DNA of 25,174 nt from Chloroflexota bacterium (GTDB taxonomy: Bacteria; Chloroflexota; Ktedonobacteria; Ktedonobacterales; Ktedonobacteraceae), in contig VBJK01000089.1 in the NCBI GenBank assembly GCA_005879655.1, positions 1-25,174 on the forward strand, written 5' to 3'. The notes below the pieces were generated by a model. It was not told the origin of the DNA, searched no databases, and worked only from the letters and a program-made list of their open reading frames with translations. The position numbers were made by a program, and so were the translations under genes. Of this stretch, positions 7,089 through 14,567 are shown in pieces; within the stretch, counting starts at the first letter, position 1, and each line of letters starts with the position of its first letter.

Positions 7089-9812
7089 ATGCAGGTTGCC
7101 TTTTTAGGTGGTGCGAGCAGTGTTGGAGCCAGTTGTCTTGCCATCGAACTAGCTGAACAGTGGTTTGTTGTTGATGCCGGGGTACGCGTTGGTCCTCAGA
7201 CGGACCCCTTACCGGATCTCGCCCAGCTAGAGGGCAAGGATGTACGAGCAATCTTTGTCACGCATGCCCACGCCGACCATATTGGTGCGCTCCCGTTACT
7301 GCATCGAGCCTTTCCGACAACGCCGATCTTTACCTCGCGTGGTACCGCTCTACTGATGGAAGTTATGTTGGCCGATGCCTTGAAGATCATGGCGAGGCGA
7401 GCAGTTGAAGAGATGGAGTTGCCACTTTACCCGGAGGAATTGGTTTCAGGGATGCTGATGCAGGTGCGTCCCATGCCCATCGATGAGCCATTCACCATAG
7501 CCATGCTACCAGGCATTACCATCCATGCCAGCCGGGCCGGACATATCGCCGGCATTGTCGTCTCCGGTGACATTAGTAGCACCCCACAACGTACCGTGCT
7601 GGGAGCAGTACCGCCACCACTCAAGCGCTGCGACCTGTTAGTTCTGGAATCCACCTACGGCACACGGCTCCATCCCAATCGGCAGGCTGAGGAACAGCGA
7701 CTTGCTCAGGCCGTTGCGGAAGGACTGGCGCGCGGCGGACATACCCTCATCCCCTGCTTTGGACTGGGCAGAGGCCAGGAAATCCTTTTGCTCTTACAAG
7801 CCGCCCAAGAACAGGGCCAGATACCGGAATTCCCTATCTATGTTGATGGCCTCGTCCGACGTGTGTGTACTACTTATCAACTGCTACCAGAATGTCTCAC
7901 CCCGCGGCTCCAGCGCCAAATTCGCAAGGGCTACCTGCCCTTCAGTGGGCCAAACATCATCTTTGTACGCGACGAAAAAGAACGCGAACGTATCATCGCA
8001 GGTCCCCCGGCCTGCCTCCTCTCCAGTAGCGGTATGCTCACTGGTGGACCAAGCGTCTGGTATGCAGCCCGCCTAGCTTCCAACCCCAATGCATCCATCC
8101 TCATTACCGGCTACCAGGACGAGGAGGCTCCCGGTAGGAAACTGCTTGACCTAGCTGAACATAAGCAGAACAGTCTGGAATTAGGGGGACAGCAGGTCCA
8201 GGTGCATTGTACGGTGGCCAAATATAGTTTGAGTGCCCATGCAGACGGCAGTGAACTTGCCAGCTACGCCTCTGCACTTAGTCCGCGCCATGTGGCCCTT
8301 GTACATGGCGATGAAGAGGCTCGCTTAGCCCTGCGTGCTCTGCTGACGGGGACAGAGGTGCTCTTGCCGACCAACGGAACAAGCATAGCAATCGAGCAGA
8401 AGAAAGCGCGTGCCAAACATGCATCCTCAACCGAGGAGGCTCCTGTGCAACTGCCGACCCTGCCGACCGGAGTTGGTGGCGGACGGGCATTCGAGTATCC
8501 CGACGTAGAAAAACTCTGGCGTGCGGTGGTAGAAGTGCCAACGTTGCGTATCATCACCGCTCGTGAACTAGCGCTCGTCTGGTACGGCGAAGCTACCGAG
8601 GAGAATACACAGAGCATTCTGGAGATCTTCGCGCAGGACTATGAGCAACGCTACTTCATCCGGCAATCTGCCCTCGAAGAGGCTTATCGCATACGCGGAC
8701 AACGCGAAGAAGACCCCGGCGACTTTATGAGCGACCTGCCTGGCAGTGTGCTCTTGCTGCTTGTCAGTCCTGATAGCGCCAAACCCGTCATTTGTCGCTC
8801 CGTTGAGCCTGGAGCAGCCGTTCGTGTCCAGCTCCCCAAGGGCATCTCACAAGAACGAACACGTTTCCCCTTCTCATCCATTCTTGAGGTGTTAGGGCCA
8901 GCTCCGCAGGATCTGCAACAATCCAATACCAAGGCCGCAACGTATCTCAATGATCTAGTCAAAGCAATGCGACGCATACGCCGCACCGTTTCAGCTCATA
9001 ACCTAGCAAGAGAGTGCCGTGAAAACGTCACATACACGCTGGGAGAACTCTGTGTCGCAGCTGGCCTGTTTCCTCACTCGCTAGAGGATCGGCTCGCCCT
9101 AGCAAAAGTCTTGCAGCAGCACCCCCGGCTGTTCACTCAAGCGCGCGGTGTTTTCGAGGGCGAGGGACTGACCCTCTATGAGCTTGCCCCTGAGTGGCAG
9201 GAGGCTCTACAAGAGGACGAAGAGTACGAACGGCCCGACCAGAATTGGATACTTTCTGTTGTTGAAAGCTACCTTAACTCGCCCTCTGACCTCTATCGTC
9301 GTAGCATTGATCCAGATACGGGTGCCGTTACCCTCTCTTTCTACTTCCCCGCAGTGGCCGCAACACGCTATGCTGAAGCGCTTGCCGCCGCCGCCGAGGA
9401 AACAGGGGTTCCCATCAGTATTGCCCCTAATGCTCATCAGGGTATGCTCGCCAAAACCGCTCGCCAGCACATAGCGCCGAGCCTCACTGTGCTGGGAACA
9501 CCTTCCATCTACTTTGATCGCAGCACGATCCTGCTCAACTGTAGCGGGCGTGCAAGTGAGGAAGAGATTGCCCTAGTACAAGGCCGCTTTTATGAAGAGA
9601 CAGGCTGGCAGCTTGAGATAAAAGGAGCAAGCATACCTAAAGCGACAACTGCTGATGTATCGAGCAGGAGCAGTGCCATGCTACACGTGCCAGAGCTACC
9701 CAACTTTCCCGTAGTCTCTCTGCCAACGCCAGAGGAGGTTACGCCTGCGCACGACGCAGCAGTGGCACGCTCAGCCCCCATGAACCAGCACGATGCTATT
9801 CAACTAGCGTAA
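7089..9812 (+). CDS. Beta-CASP metallo-beta-lactamase ribonuclease with C-terminal KH-like domain
   Basis: This 907-residue protein belongs to the RNase J/CPSF73 group of zinc nucleases that cut or degrade RNA. Metal ligands are visible: THAHADH (H59, H61, D63, H64), H152 in AGHIAG and D161 in SGD. ESTYG (187-191), GLGRGQE near 226, SSSGMLTGG (312-320), the motif B His in SAHADGSE (H384) and the motif C His in VHGDEE (H406) define the beta-CASP part. Residues about 440-715 form a long extra region with two winged-helix-like stretches. Residues 734-845 hold one copy of a 90-residue domain repeated twice in the next frame. The tail after 845 is a Ser/Thr/Pro-rich linker. Start 7089 follows AGGAAGGG; an upstream TTG at 7041 is less likely. 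It is far longer than RNase J (about 550 residues). It ends at an in-frame TAA inside what should be the next repeat. Confidence 0.85.
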   Translation: MQVAFLGGASSVGASCLAIELAEQWFVVDAGVRVGPQTDPLPDLAQLEGKDVRAIFVTHAHADHIGALPLLHRAFPTTPIFTSRGTALLMEVMLADALKIMARRAVEEMELPLYPEELVSGMLMQVRPMPIDEPFTIAMLPGITIHASRAGHIAGIVVSGDISSTPQRTVLGAVPPPLKRCDLLVLESTYGTRLHPNRQAEEQRLAQAVAEGLARGGHTLIPCFGLGRGQEILLLLQAAQEQGQIPEFPIYVDGLVRRVCTTYQLLPECLTPRLQRQIRKGYLPFSGPNIIFVRDEKERERIIAGPPACLLSSSGMLTGGPSVWYAARLASNPNASILITGYQDEEAPGRKLLDLAEHKQNSLELGGQQVQVHCTVAKYSLSAHADGSELASYASALSPRHVALVHGDEEARLALRALLTGTEVLLPTNGTSIAIEQKKARAKHASSTEEAPVQLPTLPTGVGGGRAFEYPDVEKLWRAVVEVPTLRIITARELALVWYGEATEENTQSILEIFAQDYEQRYFIRQSALEEAYRIRGQREEDPGDFMSDLPGSVLLLLVSPDSAKPVICRSVEPGAAVRVQLPKGISQERTRFPFSSILEVLGPAPQDLQQSNTKAATYLNDLVKAMRRIRRTVSAHNLARECRENVTYTLGELCVAAGLFPHSLEDRLALAKVLQQHPRLFTQARGVFEGEGLTLYELAPEWQEALQEDEEYERPDQNWILSVVESYLNSPSDLYRRSIDPDTGAVTLSFYFPAVAATRYAEALAAAAEETGVPISIAPNAHQGMLAKTARQHIAPSLTVLGTPSIYFDRSTILLNCSGRASEEEIALVQGRFYEETGWQLEIKGASIPKATTADVSSRSSAMLHVPELPNFPVVSLPTPEEVTPAHDAAVARSAPMNQHDAIQLA

Positions 9813-9815
9813 CGT

Positions 9816-10628
9816 ATGCTCAACGGGCTAGCTGGCTATTATAAAGCTGGGGGAGATGCAGCCACAACTACATTGCTGTTGCGCTTCTACTTCCCGCTCG
9901 TCGCACAAACGCGCTATGCAGACGTGTTTGCCGAACTGGAAGCCCGCACGGGATGGAAGGTACGGCTCCACCAAACAACACATCAGCAAGCACTGATCGA
10001 AATGGCGCGTCGCCTCTTGCCCTCCGATCTTACCTGTGATGGAGTCCCCTCTCTGCACCAGGACCAACAGCTGGTCATCGTCAATTACAGCGGGCACACC
10101 AGCCCCAAAGTTTTGCAGGATGCACAACAGCAATTTCTTGCCGAGACAGGTTGGCACCTCCACCTGATAGCTCCTGGCAAGAAAACAGCTACCTCTGGTC
10201 GCTTGCTACAGGGGGATGCGATAGCGCTTATCCGTGAGACATTTGCAGAGGCACCTGATTTCTACCGTGTTGGAGCTGATGCCAATACCGGAATACTGTG
10301 GGTTCACTTCCACTTCCCGGACAAAGCCAAGGAACACTATGCACAACAGATTGCCGATCTCACCAGCCAGACCGGCTGGAAGGTCTATCTCTATCCCTAT
10401 GTCCATCAAAAAGCCCTGATCGAAGCTGCACGCCGTCTTTTGCCCGCAGGCATAAGTCTGCATGGCAAGGCTTCACTCTATCAAGATAGCCGTACCCTTA
10501 CCCTGACATGCACTGGCTCTCTCTCCGCCGAAGAGAAGCAAAACATTCAGCAGCAGTTCTTCACAGAAACCTACTGGATGTTGGATCTGCGTACATCCGT
10601 TGAGGAGATATCTCTTGCACCTGAGTAG
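9816..10628 (+). CDS. Tandem KH-like repeat protein, in-frame continuation of the ribonuclease
   Basis: The 270-residue frame begins one codon after the ribonuclease's TAA and is in the same reading frame. It holds two copies of the 90-residue domain (about residues 25-114 and 165-254) that align without gaps to each other and to the copy in the ribonuclease. Shared residues include F-x-FP, a YA pair, TGW, an invariant HQ at domain positions 33-34, AR at 41-42 and a final TGW. The layout resembles the KH pair of archaeal aCPSF1, without the GxxG loop, so RNA binding is likely. The first residues pair with DAIALIRETFAEAPDFY of the next repeat across the stop. The ATG four bases after the stop could allow reinitiation. 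The alternative is a recent nonsense mutation in one 1,178-residue protein. Confidence 0.75.
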   Translation: MLNGLAGYYKAGGDAATTTLLLRFYFPLVAQTRYADVFAELEARTGWKVRLHQTTHQQALIEMARRLLPSDLTCDGVPSLHQDQQLVIVNYSGHTSPKVLQDAQQQFLAETGWHLHLIAPGKKTATSGRLLQGDAIALIRETFAEAPDFYRVGADANTGILWVHFHFPDKAKEHYAQQIADLTSQTGWKVYLYPYVHQKALIEAARRLLPAGISLHGKASLYQDSRTLTLTCTGSLSAEEKQNIQQQFFTETYWMLDLRTSVEEISLAPE

Positions 10629-10645
10629 CGGCCCAGGGTAGCCCC

Positions 10646-10798
10646 CATAGGCGCGGACTTTAGCAGAGGGCTTCCCTCCACGCCTCTTTTTCTTGCCGCC
10701 TCCGGCGGCACGAGGGAAGAAAAGGGGTATTTGGGGACACCCCAAGCCCCGCCAGGGGAGCTACCGCCCCTGGACCCCCGCTAAAGTCCGCGCCTATG
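10646..10798. mobile_element. MITE D (153 bp) with 19-bp inverted repeats and 11-bp target duplication
   Basis: CATAGGCGCGGACTTTAGC (10646-10664) is repeated perfectly in reverse complement at 10780-10798. The flanks AGGGTAGCCCC at 10635-10645 and 10799-10809 are identical direct repeats, the mark of insertion. Inside is TTGGGG-ACA-CCCCAA and a CCCCTGGACCCCC block shared with copy A, plus a GCCGCC-TCC-GGCGGC hairpin (10695-10709). It has no open frame, so it would need a transposase from elsewhere. Confidence 0.8.
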
Positions 10799-10804
10799 AG
10801 GGTA

Positions 10805-10856
10805 GCCCCACGCCATCCAGGGCAATCCCTTGTGCTTGCCCTGGATGGCGTGGGGC
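10805..10856. terminator. Strong bidirectional hairpin terminator
   Basis: Perfect 21-base arms (10805-10825 and 10836-10856) enclose a 10-base loop, and TTATTTTGT follows on the plus strand. It closes the KH-repeat frame on the plus strand and begins exactly at the stop codon of the minus-strand BON gene. Its loop and inner arm carry the TCCCTTGTGCTTGCCC sequence found again near 14509-14524 and, changed by one base, near 11959-11972. Confidence 0.75.
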
Positions 10857-11855
10857 TTATTTTGTATGCCTGACGTACTTCCCAGGCACCTTATCCTCAT
10901 TCTCCATACCTGTCGGAAGCAGAACCGGCAGCAGATCAGCGTTTGGATCGACCGTCAGATCGTTGATCACGGAACGCACGCCCGGATATTTTGCCACGAC
11001 CTCTTCAACTGCGGCCAGCTGTTGCTTTGTATGCACCGCGCCCCCCAGCCGTACGACGCCCAAGCGGGGATATATGCCAAGCGGCAGATCGCGTATTCGC
11101 GGGTCCTGTGCTAAGGCCATTGCCAAGTCAGCAGCAAGTCGATCATCACCAAGCAAATGATTCTTGATTTCCAGTAGTCCGGGCACACTCAGGATCTGAT
11201 TCTCTACAATATCAGCACGCAGCTGACTAGAAATATTGCCATCGAGATAGACTACGCTATCAAGGACATGAACGGTAAAGCCCCTTATATCGAGATGCAG
11301 CGGCGTTAGCTCAAAAAGCACACGCTCGACCTCTTGCTGTAGCTCTTGATCGGGGCGATAGGGAGGGAGCACAGACAATGTTGCATCGGAGAGCGCAACT
11401 ATAACCTGTCTTGATGCAATTGTCTTGACATATTGCTCTTGTAGCAGGATATCATGTCCTGGATGTAAGTGGCGAACAACAAGATAGGCCAGGACCCCGT
11501 TCTCTGGATGCAGAGCGATGAGCAGCAACATCCCTTTGTCTTTAGAACCTATGCGCTCCAGCAACGTTCGGTGATCGAGCACAGTCCCTTCAACCCCTAC
11601 CTTGCTGATGGCCATCAGCTCCTCATACGTAATGGAGAGCCTGATCCCCTCGCCTGTAGCCTCTGCAACGGCATCGTACGGTAGATCAATGGTTTTGCCA
11701 AATAGGTGATGGGGCTTCATGCCAAGATGAGTCATACGGCGCGTGGAGCTATGAAAAACGACGTGCGCCAAGCTTCCCACTTCGCCATCGGTACAGAAAA
11801 TCTTCCCGCCAAAGTAAAACTTGCGCATTTGAGAAATATTGGTCATTGTTTTCAT
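10857..11855 (-). CDS. BON-domain protein with N-terminal PRC-barrel-like domain
   Basis: The 332-residue protein has two BON domains at the C-terminus (about 169-234 and 238-303; VYLDGNIS and VRLGGAVH are the Gly-centred strands, PGLLEIKNHL and PGVRSVINDL the closing strands). BON domains bind phospholipid or other cell-surface ligands. Residues 13-66 (GGKIFCTDGEVGSLAHVVF) look like a PRC-barrel. There is no signal peptide or membrane segment, so it may act in the cytosol or at the inner membrane face. Start 11855 is chosen over the GTG at 11873 because GGGGAGAGGTG precedes it. It lies downstream of hsp20, with a long palindrome between them, and may be part of an envelope or heat-stress unit. 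Confidence 0.75.
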   Translation of the reverse strand: MKTMTNISQMRKFYFGGKIFCTDGEVGSLAHVVFHSSTRRMTHLGMKPHHLFGKTIDLPYDAVAEATGEGIRLSITYEELMAISKVGVEGTVLDHRTLLERIGSKDKGMLLLIALHPENGVLAYLVVRHLHPGHDILLQEQYVKTIASRQVIVALSDATLSVLPPYRPDQELQQEVERVLFELTPLHLDIRGFTVHVLDSVVYLDGNISSQLRADIVENQILSVPGLLEIKNHLLGDDRLAADLAMALAQDPRIRDLPLGIYPRLGVVRLGGAVHTKQQLAAVEEVVAKYPGVRSVINDLTVDPNADLLPVLLPTGMENEDKVPGKYVRHTK

Positions 11856-11884
11856 CAGTTCACCTCTCCCCACCCACCTCAGGG

Positions 11885-11971
11885 CAAGTACAAGGGATTG
11901 CCCTTACAATGGAACGAAGATACGCCACAGGCCAACCCGTCGTCCATTGTAGAGGCAATCCCTTGTACTTG
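11885..11971. repeat. Long imperfect palindrome in the BON gene leader
   Basis: 29-base arms (11885-11913 and 11943-11971) match at 27 positions around a 29-base loop. On the minus strand the structure ends about 15 bases before the BON ribosome site. The outer arm CAAGTACAAGGGATTGCC is a variant of the sequence in the 10805 hairpin. It could be an attenuator, an hsp20 terminator or a decayed mobile repeat. Confidence 0.65.
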
Positions 11972-12054
11972 TGGGGGGGCTTATTTGAGCAGTATTTCCC
12001 CTTACGGGGTGCCGTTTTGCGCGGGAACGGCAAAACCGTTCTGGTTTGCAGTAC

Positions 12055-12627
12055 TTACCTCTGTTGTGAGCCAGCGCCAACCGTTACTTGCTGTGGTTGA
12101 CCCTGACCACTAGTGACGCTGATCCGCTTTGGGCGGCTCGCTTCTGTGACAGGAAGCAGGATGGTGAGAATCCCATTCTCTAATCTTGTTTGCACACTGT
12201 TAGCATCGATAGGTCTGGATAAGGTAATGGTCCGTTCAAACACTCCTGAAGGAATTTCCCGTAAGAGCCAGTTGTGCCCTTGACGATGGCGTTCGGACCC
12301 TGCTCGCTGAGGTTGACTTTGTTTTTGTGCCTGTTGCTGACCCTGCTCCTGACGTTGAGGCTGGTCCTGGTGCTCATTCTGATGACTGAAGCGTCCTCGA
12401 ATGGTCAAGGCATTTTGGTCAACAGTGACTTCAATGTCTTCTGGCCGCACCCCCGGTAGCGCAACATCCACTTCATAGCCATTACTCGTTTCACAGACAT
12501 CCATAGGTGCCAGCAGAGTTGGCGAGCCAGGCATTAAACCAGGCTGCACAAAGCTCTGCTCGAAGAGTTGATCCATGGCACGACGCAGACTGAGAGCGTC
12601 GCGGAAGGGATCATAGCGAGTAATCAT
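12055..12627 (-). CDS. Small heat-shock protein Hsp20 with glutamine-rich loop
   Basis: The 190-residue protein is an alpha-crystallin chaperone that holds unfolded proteins in oligomers. The domain starts near residue 40 (PMDVCETSNGYEVDVALPGVRPEDIEV) and ends with NGILTILLPV and PKRISV. Between TIRGRF (75-80) and WLLREIPSGVFERTI (120-134), where the family has a short loop, there are about 37 residues very rich in Gln, Arg and His. The start has AAGGAGC seven bases upstream, and a near-consensus promoter lies at 12731-12759. No CIRCE element is visible, so control is not by HrcA through that site. Confidence 0.92.
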   Translation of the reverse strand: MITRYDPFRDALSLRRAMDQLFEQSFVQPGLMPGSPTLLAPMDVCETSNGYEVDVALPGVRPEDIEVTVDQNALTIRGRFSHQNEHQDQPQRQEQGQQQAQKQSQPQRAGSERHRQGHNWLLREIPSGVFERTITLSRPIDANSVQTRLENGILTILLPVTEASRPKRISVTSGQGQPQQVTVGAGSQQR

Positions 12628-12730
12628 AAATCTGCTCCTTTTCCTGGTATACTATCTCATCCGAAAAAGTTACTGTAAAGAAGACTACGCGCTTGTTCCA
12701 TCAGTGCCTTCTTGTGATTCCCTATTACGA

Positions 12731-12759
12731 AGTATACGCTGGACTTTTTGCTTTGTCAA
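12731..12759 (-). promoter_or_regulatory. Near-consensus sigma-70 type promoter of hsp20
   Basis: On the minus strand, TTGACA (12754-12759) and TATACT (12731-12736) are 17 bases apart, about 104 bases before the hsp20 start. A 6-base inverted repeat (TCTACT/AGTAGA, 12777-12794) just upstream could be a regulator site. Confidence 0.75.
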
Positions 12760-12844
12760 GTATTTATATTATCTCATCTACTATTTAAAGTAGAGATATT
12801 TATTTGTGGTAGAGCTATGCGAAGTAGGGCTTTCTTCGTTGGCG

Positions 12845-12883
12845 CAAACGAGTCCTCACCCATTGCTGGGTAGGACTCGTTTG
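12845..12883 (-). terminator. Hairpin after the baseplate-J-like gene
   Basis: CAAACGAGTCCT plus ACCCA (12845-12862, one bulged base) pairs with TGGGT plus AGGACTCGTTTG (12867-12883) around TTGC. It lies 20 bases past the stop at 12904 on the minus strand. The T-run is weak. Confidence 0.55.
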
Positions 12884-12903
12884 TATGCGCGTGATAGCTA
12901 CTG

Positions 12904-14019
12904 CTAGCCATTGATAGTAATAGCTCTGACATCATCTGTTATATACTTGCCTTGACTCAGGTCAATGATGGGACCTGTCACTGAAATGTCTACCTTTTTG
13001 ACCCCAGTCTGTTGTGAAAGCCAAGCTTTCGCATCAGTCACCAGCATACGCGCGATATGCCTTGCCATAGCCGTCTTCTCAGCAGCACTGAACTGGTATT
13101 TCCACAATCCACTTGCCAAAACCTGCACATCCATATTTTTATCCTTGCCCGGCGTTATATTCCCAATCGTTGTTGTGATATCGCCAGCCAAGACATAATG
13201 AGAGCCAAATCCTTGCGCTTGTTGTAGCAGCGCATCTTTGGCTTGCTGCAAAGCTGGCGTTGGATCGTAAGCCAAGCCGGAGCACTTCAACGAGACATCG
13301 ACCGTGAACTTTTCGGCGCTCTCACCAACTCTTGGTTTAGCCGTGACTGTTGCCGCTGAGCAGGAAGGTGTGGTATTGACAAGCTGTTGGCCTGGCTTGA
13401 GTTGTGACTGAATCCCACTCTGCGCTTTTTGCAGAAGCGAACTTTGCAATGCTTTCGCAATACTCTCGACATCGCTTGCTTGTATAACGTGTGCGGCCTG
13501 GGGATCTAGCCCCCCGCTAAAAGCCGATGAGTTGGACACACGGATGCCGGAAAAGCAGCATGGCTTATCAATACTCATCGCCTGGATATTCCCATTTTGC
13601 CCGGCCTTGACGGCATGCGCTCGTACGGAAGCCACGCCAGGTATGATTGGCGGATCTGGCGGAACCAGCACACTCTCATCCGTCACCACCTGCTGACCAG
13701 TAACGTCAGTAAGCACTGTACCTTTAGGAATTGTCACCTCGGAGGGCGTATAATTCTTAAACGTCAACGAACCTGTCGCCTGTACACCCGGCTTTGGCTG
13801 ACCACTGGACGTTCCCGTCTGTGATGCTTGCGGGGCAGAATATAAGGGAAATGCAACAACACTGGCGTGTGTCGTATTGCTCAATGGTTTGCTGTCAGCG
13901 GTTAGCGTCACCGTCGCTGTTGGCCTTGGGAAGATGAAAAGCAGGAAAACGATCAAAAAAATCGCAATCAATGCAATGATGATTCCTAAAAGATATCTTG
14001 ACATTTGTCTTTTTCCCAT
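12904..14019 (-). CDS. Membrane-anchored protein with baseplate-J-like domain
   Basis: This roughly 371-residue protein begins with a short basic stretch and one membrane segment (about residues 9-30), so the rest is probably outside the cell membrane. Residues about 65-165 match the pattern of phage baseplate J/gp47 proteins: LTFKNYTPSEVTIPKGTVLT, then QVVTDESVLVPP, VRAHAVKAGQNGNIQ and a Gly-rich close. In Gram-positive-like bacteria such proteins are often single cell-surface proteins, not phage parts; no phage gene is nearby. The C-terminal half has Cys pairs (a CC pair and two more Cys) and a GLWKYQFSAAEK region. Starts at 14034 (TTG), 14019 and 14004 are all possible; 14019 keeps the basic residues ahead of the membrane segment. 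A dyad operator lies 80 bases upstream. Confidence 0.65.
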   Translation of the reverse strand: MGKRQMSRYLLGIIIALIAIFLIVFLLFIFPRPTATVTLTADSKPLSNTTHASVVAFPLYSAPQASQTGTSSGQPKPGVQATGSLTFKNYTPSEVTIPKGTVLTDVTGQQVVTDESVLVPPDPPIIPGVASVRAHAVKAGQNGNIQAMSIDKPCCFSGIRVSNSSAFSGGLDPQAAHVIQASDVESIAKALQSSLLQKAQSGIQSQLKPGQQLVNTTPSCSAATVTAKPRVGESAEKFTVDVSLKCSGLAYDPTPALQQAKDALLQQAQGFGSHYVLAGDITTTIGNITPGKDKNMDVQVLASGLWKYQFSAAEKTAMARHIARMLVTDAKAWLSQQTGVKKVDISVTGPIIDLSQGKYITDDVRAITING

Positions 14020-14098
14020 CTTTCTAGTTATCAATAGCTGTAATGCTTAAAAAGTCGTGAATGAAAACAGGAACCTCCTTTATTATAGTCATATCTAA

Positions 14099-14124
14099 TA
14101 TATCAGACATATCTGTCTTATATA
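14099..14124 (-). promoter_or_regulatory. Operator-like 26-bp dyad upstream of the baseplate-J-like gene
   Basis: TATATCAGACA (14099-14109) and TGTCTTATATA (14114-14124) are inverted with 10 of 11 matches around TATC. A TATAAT (14082-14087, minus strand) lies just downstream, so a protein bound here would cover the -35 region. The regulator is unknown; size and symmetry would suit a TetR or similar dimer. Confidence 0.45.
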
Positions 14125-14190
14125 GTATACGATTCCATACTAGAAAAGTTGTGACAAAATGTGCAGTTATCGTTCACACGGGAAAATGGC

Positions 14191-14279
14191 ATAGAGGCGA
14201 AAGAGAGATTGGCAGGGGCCAGACTACCAGGCTAATCTCCTGATGGTCTGGCCTTTGTCAGTCTCTCTTTCGCCTCTAT
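14191..14279. repeat. Large 89-bp hairpin / cruciform
   Basis: Perfect outer arms of 18 bases (14191-14208 and 14262-14279) enclose inner arms GGCCAGAC (14217-14224) and GTCTGGCC (14246-14253), then CAGG/CCTG around CTAATCT. There is no T-run and no gene. It could be a structured RNA, a palindromic mobile repeat or a double terminator. Confidence 0.65.
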
Positions 14280-14306
14280 TGATGGGCTATCCTACAGTGG
14301 GGATAA

Positions 14307-14432
14307 TTATAAAGTTAGTGACTCCACTTTGGCAAGAAGCTCGCCAACATGGAATGGCTTGTAGATGAGAGGATAGCCATTCACGTATCTCTCTGCGCTC
14401 AAGGATGTTGTGAGCACAATCAGTGCTTTTGG
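14307..14432 (-). pseudogene. Response-regulator receiver domain remnant
   Basis: The last 41 codons of a minus-strand frame read PKALIVLTTSLSAERYVNGY and then LIYKPFHVGELLAKVESL. This matches the end of CheY-like receiver domains: the beta4 strand with the conserved Thr/Ser, then the invariant Lys-Pro (KPF) and the last helix. The sequence upstream no longer looks like a receiver and lacks the phospho-acceptor Asp. It is probably a decayed fragment. Confidence 0.5.
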
Positions 14433-14534
14433 TGAGAAGGGAGAGGAGAGGAGAGCAGAGTAGCAGTATTGTATATAGAGAGCGAGCGGCCAAGGTAGCC
14501 ATCCGCAGGGCAAGCACAAGGGAGAATACCAGTG

Positions 14535-14567
14535 AAAAAGCCCCTCCGGCACTCCTGGCGGGGGCTT
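14535..14567 (-). terminator. Rho-independent terminator of the thi operon
   Basis: On the minus strand AAGCCCCCGCC pairs with CGGAGGGGCTT and is followed by TTTTTC (14535-14539). It lies about 20 bases past the thiS stop. The CAAATAAGCCCC approach is shared with the ends near 10857 and 11975, and AGGGCAAGCACAAGGGA (14508-14524) beside it is shared with the 10805 hairpin. Confidence 0.7.

Noticed and set aside
3682..9812. Stop-codon reassignment to explain in-frame TAG (3682) and TAA (9810)
   Set aside because: The two cases use different codons, the first coincides with a deletion, and intact genes nearby end normally at TAG and TAA.
11880..14280. CRISPR-like array from the many palindromes
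   Set aside because: The repeats are not evenly spaced and there are no spacers of constant length or cas genes.
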